Source: Microbacterium invictum (lineage in GTDB: Bacteria; Actinomycetota; Actinomycetes; Actinomycetales; Microbacteriaceae). From it: 64,000 nucleotides of DNA. Under the pieces are notes generated by a model that saw only the letters and a list, made by a program, of their open reading frames with translations, did not search any database and was not told the origin of the DNA. A program made the position numbers and the translations under genes. Positions 1-7,994 of this stretch are shown here, piece by piece (the first letter of the stretch is position 1; the number at the start of each line of letters is the position of its first letter). The stretch lies in NCBI RefSeq assembly GCF_034421375.1, contig NZ_CP139779.1, positions 186,001 through 250,000 of the forward strand, written 5' to 3'.

Positions 1-320
1 AGGTAGCCGCGGACGACGCACTCCACCGGCAGCATGTCAAGACGCCGCGTGAGCATCGTCCGCGCGCGCACCGCATCGGGGATCTCGCCGTCGAGCAGGT
101 GGTTCGGAACGCCCAGCTGATCGAACCACCACAGGCTCAGCCGCGTGAGCAGCTCGCCCTTGCCGGGGATGCCGGGGGAGAGCACGTGATCGAAGGCGCT
201 CACCCGATCGCTGGCGACCACCAGCATCCGGTCTTCCGGCCCCTCGGCGGGGAGGTACAGGTCGCGCACCTTGCCGGAGTAGACGTGCCGCCAGCCGGGA
301 AGCTCTGAGGGGAGGGTCAC
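1..320 (-). CDS. purC: Phosphoribosylaminoimidazole-succinocarboxamide synthase (SAICAR synthetase), partial
   Basis: ATP-dependent ligase that joins aspartate to CAIR in de novo purine synthesis. Only the N-terminal 106 codons are in the window; the gene runs off the left edge. I place the start at the GTG read on the minus strand at 320, because the upstream ATG frame stops after two codons. The reading shows the family's opening: YSGKVRDLY (the ATP-binding G-K-V-R-D motif), then VVASDRVSAFD and LTRLSLWWFDQL, and the conserved PVECVVRGYL close to the edge. It lies upstream of purD on the same strand, with a small unrelated gene between, and near purM and purF, so it is part of a purine block. 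Recognition is strong despite truncation. Confidence 0.95.
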   Translation of the reverse strand, partial: MTLPSELPGWRHVYSGKVRDLYLPAEGPEDRMLVVASDRVSAFDHVLSPGIPGKGELLTRLSLWWFDQLGVPNHLLDGEIPDAVRARTMLTRRLDMLPVECVVRGY

Positions 321-377
321 CCGCCCATTATCCCGACGTCCGCCACGGGCGCCCGCCCGGGTCGTTGCGGTGGGGTG

Positions 378-596
378 CGTTTCGTCTCGAAGCGCTCGCT
401 CAACGCCCGTTGCGGCGCCGAGACCCACCTTCGCGGTCGAGACGCCACGCGGCGCGGTGGGTTTCGGCCGGGGAATGGTGTCTCGGTGAGTCCGGTCGTT
501 GAGCGAGGAGCGGAGCGACGAGTCGAAACGCGCCGCGCGGGCGGAGGGCGTTTCGTTTTGCTGCGCTCGCTCAACGACCGTTGCGGTGCCGAGACC
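378..596. repeat. Intergenic inverted/direct repeat cluster (REP/BIME-like), family A, copy group 1
   Basis: The gap between purC and the next gene is filled by three related units. Unit 1 (378-425) and unit 3 (548-596) are direct near-copies that start GCGTTTCG, contain CGCTCGCTCAACG and end GCCGAGACC. Unit 2 (about 495-531) is the same core inverted, with GTCGTTGAGCGAGGAGCG followed by GACGAGTCGAAACG. No start codon with a ribosome site or protein-like frame is convincing here. The arrangement resembles bacterial interspersed palindromic elements. Confidence 0.7.
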
Positions 597-611
597 GCGC
601 ACGCCGCGGGG

Positions 612-959
612 TTAGGGGGTGATGCGGTCGACGTAGGTGAACGCCTCGTCGACCGCGGCCGGCCACAGCGCGGCATCCGTCTGCTCGAAGAAGAGCCACT
701 CCTTCATCTCGCGCTCGCGCATCACCATGCGGCGCGCGGGTGTCGTCGCGACCAACTCGCTCGCGCGCTCGGCCGGCACCTTCACGACGAGCTGCCCGTC
801 GAAGCTGAGGAACGCGAAGATCTTGCCGCGGATGCGCAGTCCCTCCGATCCGAAGATCGGTCCGATGTCGACTCCGTCGTGGGCGAGGTGCCGCTCCGCG
901 ATCGGGTCGAACAGATCGTGGCCGCGCCGCTTGGCCGCCGCGCGCTCGGTCTCACTCAT
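612..959 (-). CDS. Small TfoX/Sxy N-terminal-domain-like protein
   Basis: 115-residue soluble protein. The middle reads as a short alpha/beta domain with GPIFGSEGLRIRGKIFAFL followed by DGQLVVKVPAERASEL. This matches the pattern of TfoX N-terminal / MmcQ-YjbR-like small domains (an MFGG-G-L-GK-FA-type turn, then a K-rich strand). No catalytic residues are evident. The family name is from pattern only. In other bacteria TfoX regulates competence, but single-domain actinobacterial versions have no assigned role, so I do not propose one. The gene is bracketed on both sides by the family A inverted repeats (378-596 and 986-1100), which is unusual for so short a gene. The ATG start has no strong ribosome site. 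Confidence 0.6.
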   Translation of the reverse strand: MSETERAAAKRRGHDLFDPIAERHLAHDGVDIGPIFGSEGLRIRGKIFAFLSFDGQLVVKVPAERASELVATTPARRMVMREREMKEWLFFEQTDAALWPAAVDEAFTYVDRITP

Positions 960-985
960 AGACGCACCGTAGTGACATGCGGCGG

Positions 986-1100
986 AGGCGTCGAGGAAGG
1001 AGCGGAGCGACGAGTCGAAACGGGTGGGGGGCGTTTCGTCTCGCTGCGCTCGCTCAACGACCGGGGGCTGCGCTCGCTCAACGACCGGGGGCCAAGCTCG
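986..1100. repeat. Family A inverted repeats, copy group 2
   Basis: Between the TfoX-like gene and purD lie GGAGCGGAGCGACGAGTCG (about 997-1015) and its inverted partner GCGTTTCGTCTCGCTGCGCT (about 1030-1049). The second is followed by CGCTCGCTCAACGACCG, and a shorter tandem copy repeats the CTGCGCTCGCTCAACGACCG segment. The two arms can pair into a long hairpin at the 3' end of purD and may act as its terminator. They are the same family as at 378-596. Confidence 0.7.
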
Positions 1101-1117
1101 CCCGACGACCGCCGCGG

Positions 1118-2389
1118 TCAGGCCTGTGCGGCGATGTCGGTGCGGAACTGCCCGCCCTCGAGCGCGATGCGGCTCATCGCGTCGTAGGCGCGGTCGCGCG
1201 CCTCGGCGAAGGTGGGCGCGACGGCGACGACGTTCAGCACCCGGCCGCCGGTGGCCACGAGGTCGTCACCGTCGTCACCGTCGGCGCGGGTCGCGGCATG
1301 GGCGAGGTGCACTCCCGCGACGCCCGCCGCGGCATCCGTCCCCTCGATCGTCCGGCCGGTGATCGGTCGCTCGGGGTACCCCTCGCTCGCGAGCACCACG
1401 GTGACGGCCTTGTCGTCGGTGAACCGGGGGCGCGAGACGCCCTCCAGCCGTCCCGAGGCGGCGGCGAGCAGCAGCTCCGACAGGGGGTCGGCCAGCCGGG
1501 GCAGCACGACCTGCGTCTCGGGGTCGCCGAATCGCGCGTTGAACTCGATGACCTTCACGCCGCTGTCGGTGACGATGAGGCCGGCGTAGAGCAGTCCGAT
1601 GAACGGGGTGCCCTCGGCATCCAGCTGCCGGATGACGGGGGCGGCGACCTCTCTCGTCACGAGGTCGACGAACGCGTCTTCGGTGCCGAAGCGCTCGGCG
1701 AGCCATGGCAGCGGCGAGTACGCGCCCATGCCCCCGGTGTTCGGGCCGGCGTCGCCGTCGGCGAGGCGCTTGAAGTCCTGGGCGGGGCTGAGGGGCAGCA
1801 CTCTGTCGCCGTCGCTGAGGAAGAACAGCGAGACCTCGGGCCCGGCGAGGAACTCCTCGATCAGCACCGGGCCTGTCGGCAGGTACGTCTCGGCGTGGGC
1901 GAGCGCGGCGGCGCGGTCATCGGTGACGATGACGCCCTTCCCGGCGGCGAGGCCGTCGGCCTTCACGACGTGCGGGGCGCCGAAGGTGTCGAGGGCGGCG
2001 GACACCTCGTCGAGGGTGCGGGCGCGCGTGGCGCGTCCGGTCGGGACGCCGGCTGCCTCCATGATCCGCTTCGCGAAGGCCTTCGACCCCTCGAGCCGCG
2101 CCGCGGCGCGACCCGGCCCGAAGGCGGGGATGCCGCGCTCGCGCACCGCGTCGGCGACCCCGGCGACCAGGGGTGCCTCGGGGCCGATCACGACGAGATC
2201 GATGTTCTCGGCCAGCGCGAACCCGATCACCGCGGCGGGGCTGTCGGGGTCGAGGTCGACGATGGTCGCGTCGCGCGCGATGCCGGCGTTGCCGGGGGCG
2301 GCGAAGATCTCGTGCCGCTCCTCCTCGCTACCGAGGGCCAGGACGATGGCATGCTCGCGGGCTCCCGCGCCGAGGACCAGGATTCTCAC
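1118..2389 (-). CDS. purD: Phosphoribosylamine-glycine ligase (GAR synthetase)
   Basis: Makes glycinamide ribonucleotide from phosphoribosylamine, glycine and ATP, the second step of purine synthesis; cytoplasmic. 423 residues, the usual bacterial length. It opens MRILVLGAGAREHAIV, the PurD nucleotide-fold start. An ATP-grasp core follows, including VKADGLAAGKGVIV and the EFLAGPEVSLF strand. Near the C-terminal third are NTGGMGAYSP and EFNARFGDPETQ, which are signature segments that bind substrate and metal. The start is GTG at 2389; no better in-frame ATG lies nearby. It is divergent from the sterol-carrier-like gene with a 73-base gap, so the two share a promoter region. Confidence 0.97.
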   Translation of the reverse strand: MRILVLGAGAREHAIVLALGSEEERHEIFAAPGNAGIARDATIVDLDPDSPAAVIGFALAENIDLVVIGPEAPLVAGVADAVRERGIPAFGPGRAAARLEGSKAFAKRIMEAAGVPTGRATRARTLDEVSAALDTFGAPHVVKADGLAAGKGVIVTDDRAAALAHAETYLPTGPVLIEEFLAGPEVSLFFLSDGDRVLPLSPAQDFKRLADGDAGPNTGGMGAYSPLPWLAERFGTEDAFVDLVTREVAAPVIRQLDAEGTPFIGLLYAGLIVTDSGVKVIEFNARFGDPETQVVLPRLADPLSELLLAAASGRLEGVSRPRFTDDKAVTVVLASEGYPERPITGRTIEGTDAAAGVAGVHLAHAATRADGDDGDDLVATGGRVLNVVAVAPTFAEARDRAYDAMSRIALEGGQFRTDIAAQA

Positions 2390-2462
2390 CCGGCCAGCCT
2401 AGCGAGGGGGCCGTGACGCCGCGGAGGGCTGCGCCGGTGGGCGTCCGGCGTACGGTGGAGGG

Positions 2463-2816
2463 ATGCCGCGGAAGATCACGACCGACGAGGGCCGCGCCGC
2501 CCTCGACGCGGCGAGCCTGCCGGGGGCGCCGCGTCCGGCCCAGGCCACGGCGGTGCGGTACCTGCTGCAGCTTCTCGCCGAGAAGGCGCCGGGTCACTCG
2601 GTCGAGGTGCGCGTGCCGCCCTTCGGTGCGGTGCAGGTCATCGAGGGTCCCCGCCACACCCGCGGCACTCCGCCGAACGTGGTGGAGATGGGTGCCGCGA
2701 CGTGGATCGCCCTCGCCACCGGCGCCGAGCAGTGGGCCGATGCCGCGGCGGCCGGGCGCATCCAGGCATCCGGAGTCCGCGCCGACATCAGCGCGCTCCT
2801 GCCGCTGCGGCCCTGA
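2463..2816 (+). CDS. Sterol-carrier-like protein of the actinobacterial purine cluster
   Basis: 117 residues, soluble, starting at ATG 2463. It has an alpha-helical N-terminus, then a beta region with SVEVRVPPFGAVQVIEG and a final segment NVVEMGAATWIALATG. This agrees with the small SCP2-like proteins that sit next to purD/purF in many high-GC Gram-positive genomes. The SCP2 fold usually offers a hydrophobic tunnel, but no substrate is known for this branch. No catalytic motif is visible. It is the first gene of a plus-strand group with the two small membrane proteins that follow (gap 111 bases). The conserved neighbourhood is better evidence than the sequence for a link to purine genes. Confidence 0.7.
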   Translation: MPRKITTDEGRAALDAASLPGAPRPAQATAVRYLLQLLAEKAPGHSVEVRVPPFGAVQVIEGPRHTRGTPPNVVEMGAATWIALATGAEQWADAAAAGRIQASGVRADISALLPLRP

Positions 2817-2927
2817 CCGCCCGGCCCCCGCTCGCTTCCGGCCGTCTCGCACCGCGACCCTCCCGCACCCCCGCGGCCGTTCCACCCCGCGGCCCCTCCA
2901 CCCCCGGGCCGGTGCCACAATGAGGGC

Positions 2928-3359
2928 ATGGCGCGCGGCCGCGCCGGCCGCGACGGCTGGCCCTCGAACCCCGACGACGAACACGTCGTCGATGAGGAGC
3001 GGATTCCGGCCGTCGTCCATCGCTCGCCGCGCTACGGCCGCTTCCTCGTCATCGGCGTGCTGTCGGGTGTTGGGCTGGCCCTTCTCTACGTCTTCGTGGG
3101 CAACCCGGGCGGGCCGGCCGCCGACAGTCTCGGGGGCGCATTCCGTGTCGCCGGAGTGCTGAGCGTCGTCTTCGCCGGCCTCGGTCTGCTCGTCTCCGCG
3201 CTCGTGGTGCTTGTCGTCGACGCCGTCATCAGCAGGCGCCGGCGGATGCTGCAGGCGCAGCGCGACACCACGCTCGTCGACGACCTCCGCCGCCCCGTCT
3301 CCGATGATCCGCCGCCGTGGCGTCCCGCCGACCCCGACCCGAAGAAGCGGCCACGCTGA
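2928..3359 (+). CDS. Small two-helix membrane protein, paralogue A
   Basis: 143 residues, function unknown. A charged N-terminal arm ends in VVHRSPRYGRF. Two hydrophobic helices follow (about residues 41-60 and 75-101), then a basic Arg-rich stretch and a Pro/Asp-rich cytoplasmic tail. The neighbour that starts at 3434 has the same layout and the matching motif VRRSPKYSAF, so the two look like tandem duplicates that have diverged in their tails. The ATG at 2928 begins the first credible frame. The position between purD and purM recurs in actinobacteria as far as I recall, but no function is established. Confidence 0.75.
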   Translation: MARGRAGRDGWPSNPDDEHVVDEERIPAVVHRSPRYGRFLVIGVLSGVGLALLYVFVGNPGGPAADSLGGAFRVAGVLSVVFAGLGLLVSALVVLVVDAVISRRRRMLQAQRDTTLVDDLRRPVSDDPPPWRPADPDPKKRPR

Positions 3360-3433
3360 GCGCACCCCTGCTGAACCAGCCGCCCCGCCGCAACCCGACG
3401 CCGCCCGAACGGGGGAGTGGGAGAATAGGGAGC

Positions 3434-3778
3434 ATGGCAGATGAGCCGCGTCGCCCCGACCTCCGTCCCCCCGCCCGGGACGAGCTCGAGACGGTGACGG
3501 TGCGCCGATCGCCGAAGTACTCCGCCTTCCTGCTCGCGGGCGCCGCCCTCGGCATCCTCACCGCCCTCATCCTCACCTTCGGATTCAACGGCTCCGCCCA
3601 GGTGAGCGAGAACACGGGCCTGGAGTACTCCAGCGGTCAGGTGTTCGGATTCCTGCTGCTGATCTTCATCCCCGTCGGGCTGGCGGTGATGGGCGGGATC
3701 GCCCTCATCCTCGACCGCACCTCGGGGCGGCGGACACGCCAGGTGCGCGTGGACCACAGCCTCACCCGCGAGGACTGA
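3434..3778 (+). CDS. Small two-helix membrane protein, paralogue B
   Basis: 114 residues from ATG 3434. An earlier in-frame start at 3317 would overlap the previous gene, and the ATG at 3434 begins the homologous part, so I use it. The N-terminus reads ETVTVRRSPKYSAFLL and leads into helix 1 (about 30-50); helix 2 lies at about 70-92, and the protein ends in a basic, charged tail. It is a paralogue of the gene at 2928-3359 and 74 bases downstream of it, probably co-transcribed. No enzymatic motif is present. The gene ends three bases before the stop of the convergent gene at 3782. Confidence 0.75.
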   Translation: MADEPRRPDLRPPARDELETVTVRRSPKYSAFLLAGAALGILTALILTFGFNGSAQVSENTGLEYSSGQVFGFLLLIFIPVGLAVMGGIALILDRTSGRRTRQVRVDHSLTRED

Positions 3779-3781
3779 TCC

Positions 3782-4387
3782 TCACGCCAGCTCGGCGATG
3801 ATCGGGTGGATCGCGGTGTCGAACGCCGCGATGTCGCCGCGAAGCCCGTCGGTGACGGCGATCGTGAGAGACCCGATCCACCACACCCCCCGCTGGGCGA
3901 GCGGCAGCACCTGCACGTTCAGCTCGAACGAGTGCGCCCGGCGACCGACCTGGCGCTCGTGCTCGGCGATCGCGCTGGCGTACGCGCGGTAGGCGCTGTG
4001 CGACCCGGCGTCGCGGCTGTAGCGGCTGTGCGCGTCTTCGGCGTAGGCGACGGCGTCGTCGGCGTGCGGTTGGATCGCGTCACGCAGCTCGTCCATCCCC
4101 TCCGTGGGCAGGGCGACGTACACACCGAAGCCGTCCACGAGATCGAGCGGCACCGGCGACGGGTGGGCCTGCGGTTCGACCGTGAGCGCCCAGAACTCCC
4201 GCCACTGCCGCTCCAGCAGCGCCTGCGAGCGTTCGCTGCGACCGCTGATGCGGGGAGGGATGCCGCGCAGCGGCGGCAGCTCGTCGGGCGAGCGGATGCC
4301 CAGGGCCTGCCGCACGTAGAGGGCGATCAGCACCGGCCGACCCGCGTCCTCGCGGATCAGCCACTCCGGACCGCCGGTACCGCCCAT
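3782..4387 (-). CDS. Conserved hypothetical cytoplasmic protein
   Basis: 201 residues from the ATG at 4387 (protein starts MGGTGGPEWLI). The longer frame to 4456 would overlap the divergent purM start, so the inner ATG is preferred. I do not recognise the family. The protein is soluble, rich in aromatic and charged residues, and has no signal peptide or membrane segment. Notable stretches are IALYVRQALGI, GIPPRISGRSE and GVWWIGSLTIAV. It is divergent from purM with a 46-base gap and ends just beyond the membrane paralogue B. Overlap with purM regulation is possible but unsupported. Confidence 0.7.
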   Translation of the reverse strand: MGGTGGPEWLIREDAGRPVLIALYVRQALGIRSPDELPPLRGIPPRISGRSERSQALLERQWREFWALTVEPQAHPSPVPLDLVDGFGVYVALPTEGMDELRDAIQPHADDAVAYAEDAHSRYSRDAGSHSAYRAYASAIAEHERQVGRRAHSFELNVQVLPLAQRGVWWIGSLTIAVTDGLRGDIAAFDTAIHPIIAELA

Positions 4388-4433
4388 GTCGCCAGTGTAG
4401 GGGCCGCTGTTTCGGCGCGGGTAGGCTGAGCGG

Positions 4434-5585
4434 GTGGACCGCATCACTGGCGACACTTCCCCCTCTTCTCCCGAGAATCCCTACGCAGCCGCCGGCGTCG
4501 ACACCGCCGCGGGCGACCTGGCGGTGGAGCTGATGAAGGGCGCCGTCGCGCGCACGCACGGCCCCGAGGTGCAGGGCGGGGTCGGCGGTTTCGCCGGACT
4601 TTTCGACGCCTCCGCGCTGCGCGGCTACGAGCGGCCGCTGCTGGCGACGAGCACCGACGGCGTGGGGACGAAGGTCGCGATCGCGCAGGCGATCGACAAG
4701 CACGACACCATCGGCCTCGACCTCGTCGGGATGGTCATCGACGACATCGCCGTGGTCGGCGCGCGACCGCTGTTCATGACCGACTACATCGCCTGCGGCA
4801 AGGTCGTCCCGTCCCGCATCGCCGACATCGTCGCCGGCATCGCCCGCGGCTGCAGCGAGACCGGCGCCGCGCTGGTGGGCGGCGAGACCGCCGAGCACCC
4901 GGGGCTCCTCGGCCCGAACGACTACGACGTCGCCGGTGCCGCGACCGGTGTCGTCGAGGCATCCGCCGTCCTCGGTCCCGAGCGCGTGCGCCCGGGCGAT
5001 GTCGTCCTCGCGCTGGCATCGAGCGGACCGCACTCGAACGGGTACTCGCTCATCCGTCACATCGTCGCCGGCGCCGGGATCGGCTACGGCGACAACGCCG
5101 CCGATTTCGGGATGACCTGGGGTGAGGCCCTGCTCGAGCCGACCCGGCTCTACACCCGGCCGCTCCTCGACCTCGTCGACGAGGTCGGCGACGGCGTGCA
5201 CGCCCTCAGCCACGTCACCGGCGGCGGCCTCGCCGCCAACCTCGCCCGCGTGCTGCCGCGCGGGAGCTGGGTCGAGGTCGACCGCTCGACGTGGGAGCCC
5301 CCCGCGGTGTTCCGGGTGCTCGCCGAGCTCGGCGACCTCTCGCTCACCACCACTGAGGGCACCTGGAACCTCGGCATCGGATTCTTCGCCGTCGTCGCCC
5401 CCGAGAGAGCGGATGCCGCGACCGCGGCGCTCGCGCGCACCGGCATCGCGACCTGGCAGGTCGGCGTCGTCGGCGACGGGCCCCGCCCGGACGGCGAGTT
5501 CGAGCAGGGCGCGAAGGGCGTCGACGGGGGCGCCGTGCGCCTGGTCGGCTCGTACGGCGGCATCCCCCGGATCGGAGCGAAGTAA
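4434..5585 (+). CDS. purM: Phosphoribosylformylglycinamidine cyclo-ligase (AIR synthetase)
   Basis: Closes the imidazole ring of AIR using ATP, step five of purine synthesis. 383 residues, slightly longer than the typical 340-360, with a Ser/Pro-rich N-terminal stretch. Family signatures are visible: NPYAAAGVDTAAG near the start, LATSTDGVGTKVAIA, DLVGMVIDDIAVVGA, GGETAEHPGL, and HVTGGGLAANLARVLP. The start is GTG at 4434. Only 6 bases separate its stop from purF, so the two are almost certainly co-transcribed and translationally coupled. Confidence 0.97.
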   Translation: MDRITGDTSPSSPENPYAAAGVDTAAGDLAVELMKGAVARTHGPEVQGGVGGFAGLFDASALRGYERPLLATSTDGVGTKVAIAQAIDKHDTIGLDLVGMVIDDIAVVGARPLFMTDYIACGKVVPSRIADIVAGIARGCSETGAALVGGETAEHPGLLGPNDYDVAGAATGVVEASAVLGPERVRPGDVVLALASSGPHSNGYSLIRHIVAGAGIGYGDNAADFGMTWGEALLEPTRLYTRPLLDLVDEVGDGVHALSHVTGGGLAANLARVLPRGSWVEVDRSTWEPPAVFRVLAELGDLSLTTTEGTWNLGIGFFAVVAPERADAATAALARTGIATWQVGVVGDGPRPDGEFEQGAKGVDGGAVRLVGSYGGIPRIGAK

Positions 5586-5591
5586 CCCCCC

Positions 5592-7052
5592 ATGTGCGGA
5601 ATCGTCGGGATGGTCGGGCGCGGGAGCGTCAACCAGGAGATCTACGACTCGCTCCTGCTCCTCCAGCATCGGGGGCAGGACTCCACGGGCATCGCCACGG
5701 CCGAGCCGGGCGGTGCCGTCCACATGCACAAGGCGCGCGGGATGGTACGCGAGGCCTTCCGCACCCGCGACATGCGTGCACTCCTCGGCACCATCGGACT
5801 GGGGCACGTCCGGTACGCCACCAAGGGCACGGCCTCGAGCGAAGAGGAGGCGCAGCCGTTCTACGTCAACGCCCCCTACGGCATCGTGCTGATCCACAAC
5901 GGCAACCTCACCAACACGCGCGAACTGACCGACGAGCTCTTCCACAAGGACCGCCGGCACCTGAACACCTCGAGCGACACCGAGCTGCTGGTGAACGTGC
6001 TCGGTGGCGAGCTGCAGTCCACGATCTCGGGGCCCGACCTCGACCCCGACCAGGTGTTCGACGCGGTCACGCGCGTGCACGAGCGGGTGGAGGGGTCGTA
6101 CGCGGCGATCGCGCTCATCGCGGGGCACGGTCTGCTCGCGTTCCGCGACCCGTTCGGGATCCGCCCCCTCATCCTCGGCACCCGCCGTCACGACGACGGC
6201 CACTACGAGTGGGTCGTGACCAGTGAGAGCCTCGTGCTCGAGAACGGCGAGTTCGAGGTGGTGCGCGACGTCGATCCCGGCGAGGCGGTGTTCATCGACC
6301 TCGACGGGCGCCTGCACACCCGCCAGTGCGCGTCGGACCCGAAGCTGGTGCCGTGCTCGTTCGAGTACGTCTACCTCGCCCGGCCCGACTCGATCATGAA
6401 CGGCATCTCGGTGTACGAGGCGCGCCTGCGTCTGGGGGAGCGCCTCGCCGACACCATCGCGAAGTACACCCCGCCCGGGGCGATCGACGTGGTCATGCCG
6501 ATCCCCGACTCCTCGCGCCCGGCGGCGATGCAGGTCGCGCGCAAACTCGGCATCGAGTATCGCGAGGGCTTCTACAAGAACCGCTACATCGGCCGGACGT
6601 TCATCATGCCCGGGCAGGCGGTGCGCAAGAAGAGCGTGCGCCAGAAGCTCAACGCCATGTCGAGCGAGTTCAAGGGCAAGAACGTGCTCCTCATCGACGA
6701 CTCCATCGTGCGCGGCACGACGTCGAAGGAGATCATCCAGATGGCCCGGGATGCCGGGGCGAAGACCGTCACCTTCGCGTCGGCCGCTCCGCCGGTGCGC
6801 TACCCCCACGTCTACGGCATCAACATGCCCTCACGTCTCGAGCTCGTCGCCCACGGGCGGACGATTCCCGAGATCGCCGAAGAGCTCGGCGCGGACTACA
6901 TGGTCTACCAGGAGGTCGAAGACCTGAAAGCGGCCATCCTCGAGGGCTCGGACGTCGACGACCTCGATATGAGCTGCTTCGACGGCCGCTACGTCACCGG
7001 CACGGTGACCGAGGAGTACCTCGCCTGGGTGGAGGGCTCGCAGGAGAGCTGA
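5592..7052 (+). CDS. purF: Amidophosphoribosyltransferase
   Basis: First committed enzyme of purine synthesis: transfers glutamine-derived ammonia to PRPP. 486 residues. It begins MCGIVGMVG, so after removal of Met the catalytic Cys is exposed at the N-terminus, and no propeptide is present. The class II glutamine amidotransferase half continues with LLLQHRGQDSTGIAT and LGHVRYATKG. The phosphoribosyltransferase half contains VVMPIPDSSRPAA and the PRPP loop VLLIDDSIVRGTTS. It follows purM by 6 bases. Immediately beyond its stop is an inverted-repeat element (7080-7143) that can form a hairpin and may terminate the operon. Confidence 0.98.
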   Translation: MCGIVGMVGRGSVNQEIYDSLLLLQHRGQDSTGIATAEPGGAVHMHKARGMVREAFRTRDMRALLGTIGLGHVRYATKGTASSEEEAQPFYVNAPYGIVLIHNGNLTNTRELTDELFHKDRRHLNTSSDTELLVNVLGGELQSTISGPDLDPDQVFDAVTRVHERVEGSYAAIALIAGHGLLAFRDPFGIRPLILGTRRHDDGHYEWVVTSESLVLENGEFEVVRDVDPGEAVFIDLDGRLHTRQCASDPKLVPCSFEYVYLARPDSIMNGISVYEARLRLGERLADTIAKYTPPGAIDVVMPIPDSSRPAAMQVARKLGIEYREGFYKNRYIGRTFIMPGQAVRKKSVRQKLNAMSSEFKGKNVLLIDDSIVRGTTSKEIIQMARDAGAKTVTFASAAPPVRYPHVYGINMPSRLELVAHGRTIPEIAEELGADYMVYQEVEDLKAAILEGSDVDDLDMSCFDGRYVTGTVTEEYLAWVEGSQES

Positions 7053-7079
7053 CCGCCGCGCCGGTCGCCGCCGCGGTCC

Positions 7080-7143
7080 CAGAATCGCGCCGTTTCTACA
7101 CCCGAACGCCCTGCCGGTGTGGCGTTCGCGTGATTCTGTGACT
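7080..7143. repeat. Family B inverted-repeat element, copy 1
   Basis: A nested hairpin directly after purF. The outer arms are CAGAATCGCG (7080-7089) and CGCGTGATTCTG (7127-7138); the inner arms are CGAACGCC (7103-7110) and GGCGTTCG (7121-7128). The right end, CGCGTGATTCTGTGAC, is identical to the right arm of the element at 25513-25578, although the inner sequences differ. Confidence 0.75.
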
Positions 7144-7216
7144 GTGCGATGCGGCGTCGGGCCTCTGCTCACCGGCCTCTCAGGGCTTTCGCGAGCGGGA
7201 TTGTTACGGTCGAGGG

Positions 7217-7606
7217 GTGTCCGCATCCGCGAACCCCGACCCGCACCCGACTGACGCCGACGGACTCGAGCGCGAGATCCGCAGCGAGATCGCCGACGCC
7301 GAACGGCCCGACAGGCCCATCCGCAGGACGTTGCGTCGCGTGCGCTCTTGGATGGCGGGGCATCCTCTCCTCGAGCGGCTCTACCGCGTCGGCGTCGCCC
7401 TCTTCGGCGGGGTCCTGGCCCTCGGCGGACTGATCCTCGTTCCGCTCCCCGGTCCCGGCTGGCTGGTGGTGTTCCTCGGGCTGGCGATCCTCGGCACGGA
7501 GTTCCACTGGGCGCGGCGCATCGCGGGATGGCTCAAGCGGCAGCTCGACCGATTCTGGGCGTGGTGGCGTCAGTACCGCGCGCAGCGCGCGGCGCGCCGG
7601 GCGTAA
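7217..7606 (+). CDS. TIGR02611-family PGPGW membrane protein
   Basis: 129 residues from GTG 7217. A charged N-terminal third is followed by two closely spaced membrane segments (about 56-76 and 82-94). The turn between them carries VPLPGPGWLVV; the PGPGW signature falls at residues 78-82. The C-terminus is an amphipathic, Arg/Trp-rich helix. The family is a small uncharacterised actinobacterial inner-membrane protein. No partner is evident: the next gene downstream is on the opposite strand. Confidence 0.8.
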   Translation: MSASANPDPHPTDADGLEREIRSEIADAERPDRPIRRTLRRVRSWMAGHPLLERLYRVGVALFGGVLALGGLILVPLPGPGWLVVFLGLAILGTEFHWARRIAGWLKRQLDRFWAWWRQYRAQRAARRA

Positions 7607-7664
7607 CAGGCGTCAGGGCGCGCAGAAGAAGCAGACGTCGACGTACGGCGGAGGCTCCGAGCTG

Positions 7665-7832
7665 TCAGGCCTTCTCGTCCTCGTACTCGTCCGCCCACTT
7701 GTCGACGTACTCGTCTTCACGAGTCGGGGAGCCGAGCTCACGTTCGAGCGCAGAGTAGTTGATGCTCTGCATGTCGTACTTGAGCTCACGGGCGATCTTG
7801 GTGTTCTTCGCCTTCTGTCGGCCACGCCCCAT
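7665..7832 (-). CDS. DUF3073 small actinobacterial protein
   Basis: 55 residues from the ATG at 7832, whose reading MGRGRQKAKNTKIAREL is the fixed opening of DUF3073. The longer frame to 7904 has no conserved content. A basic N-terminus is followed by KYDMQSINYSALERELG and an acidic tail. The protein is strongly conserved in actinobacteria, has no known function, and is normally a single gene. An AT-richer region upstream (about 7900-7960) separates it from the divergent universal-stress gene. Confidence 0.88.
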   Translation of the reverse strand: MGRGRQKAKNTKIARELKYDMQSINYSALERELGSPTREDEYVDKWADEYEDEKA

Positions 7833-7994
7833 GCGAGACCCCCTCATGTCTGAGCCGCGGGCTGTTGTGCGCGGGCTTTCCGCGACGGTTACCCGGGCAA
7901 TCACGAATCCGGCAACGAACCGGCAAGAGTAGCATTCAGAATATCACGGCGCCCCGCCCGACCGGCGGCCCCACGACTGGTGAAACGAGGATAT

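Noticed and set aside
4080..6809. Open minus-strand frame of 909 codons over purM/purF
   Set aside because: It lies antisense to two well-recognised genes and has the Arg/Val/Asp/Gly composition of a GC-frame shadow; no domain is recognisable.
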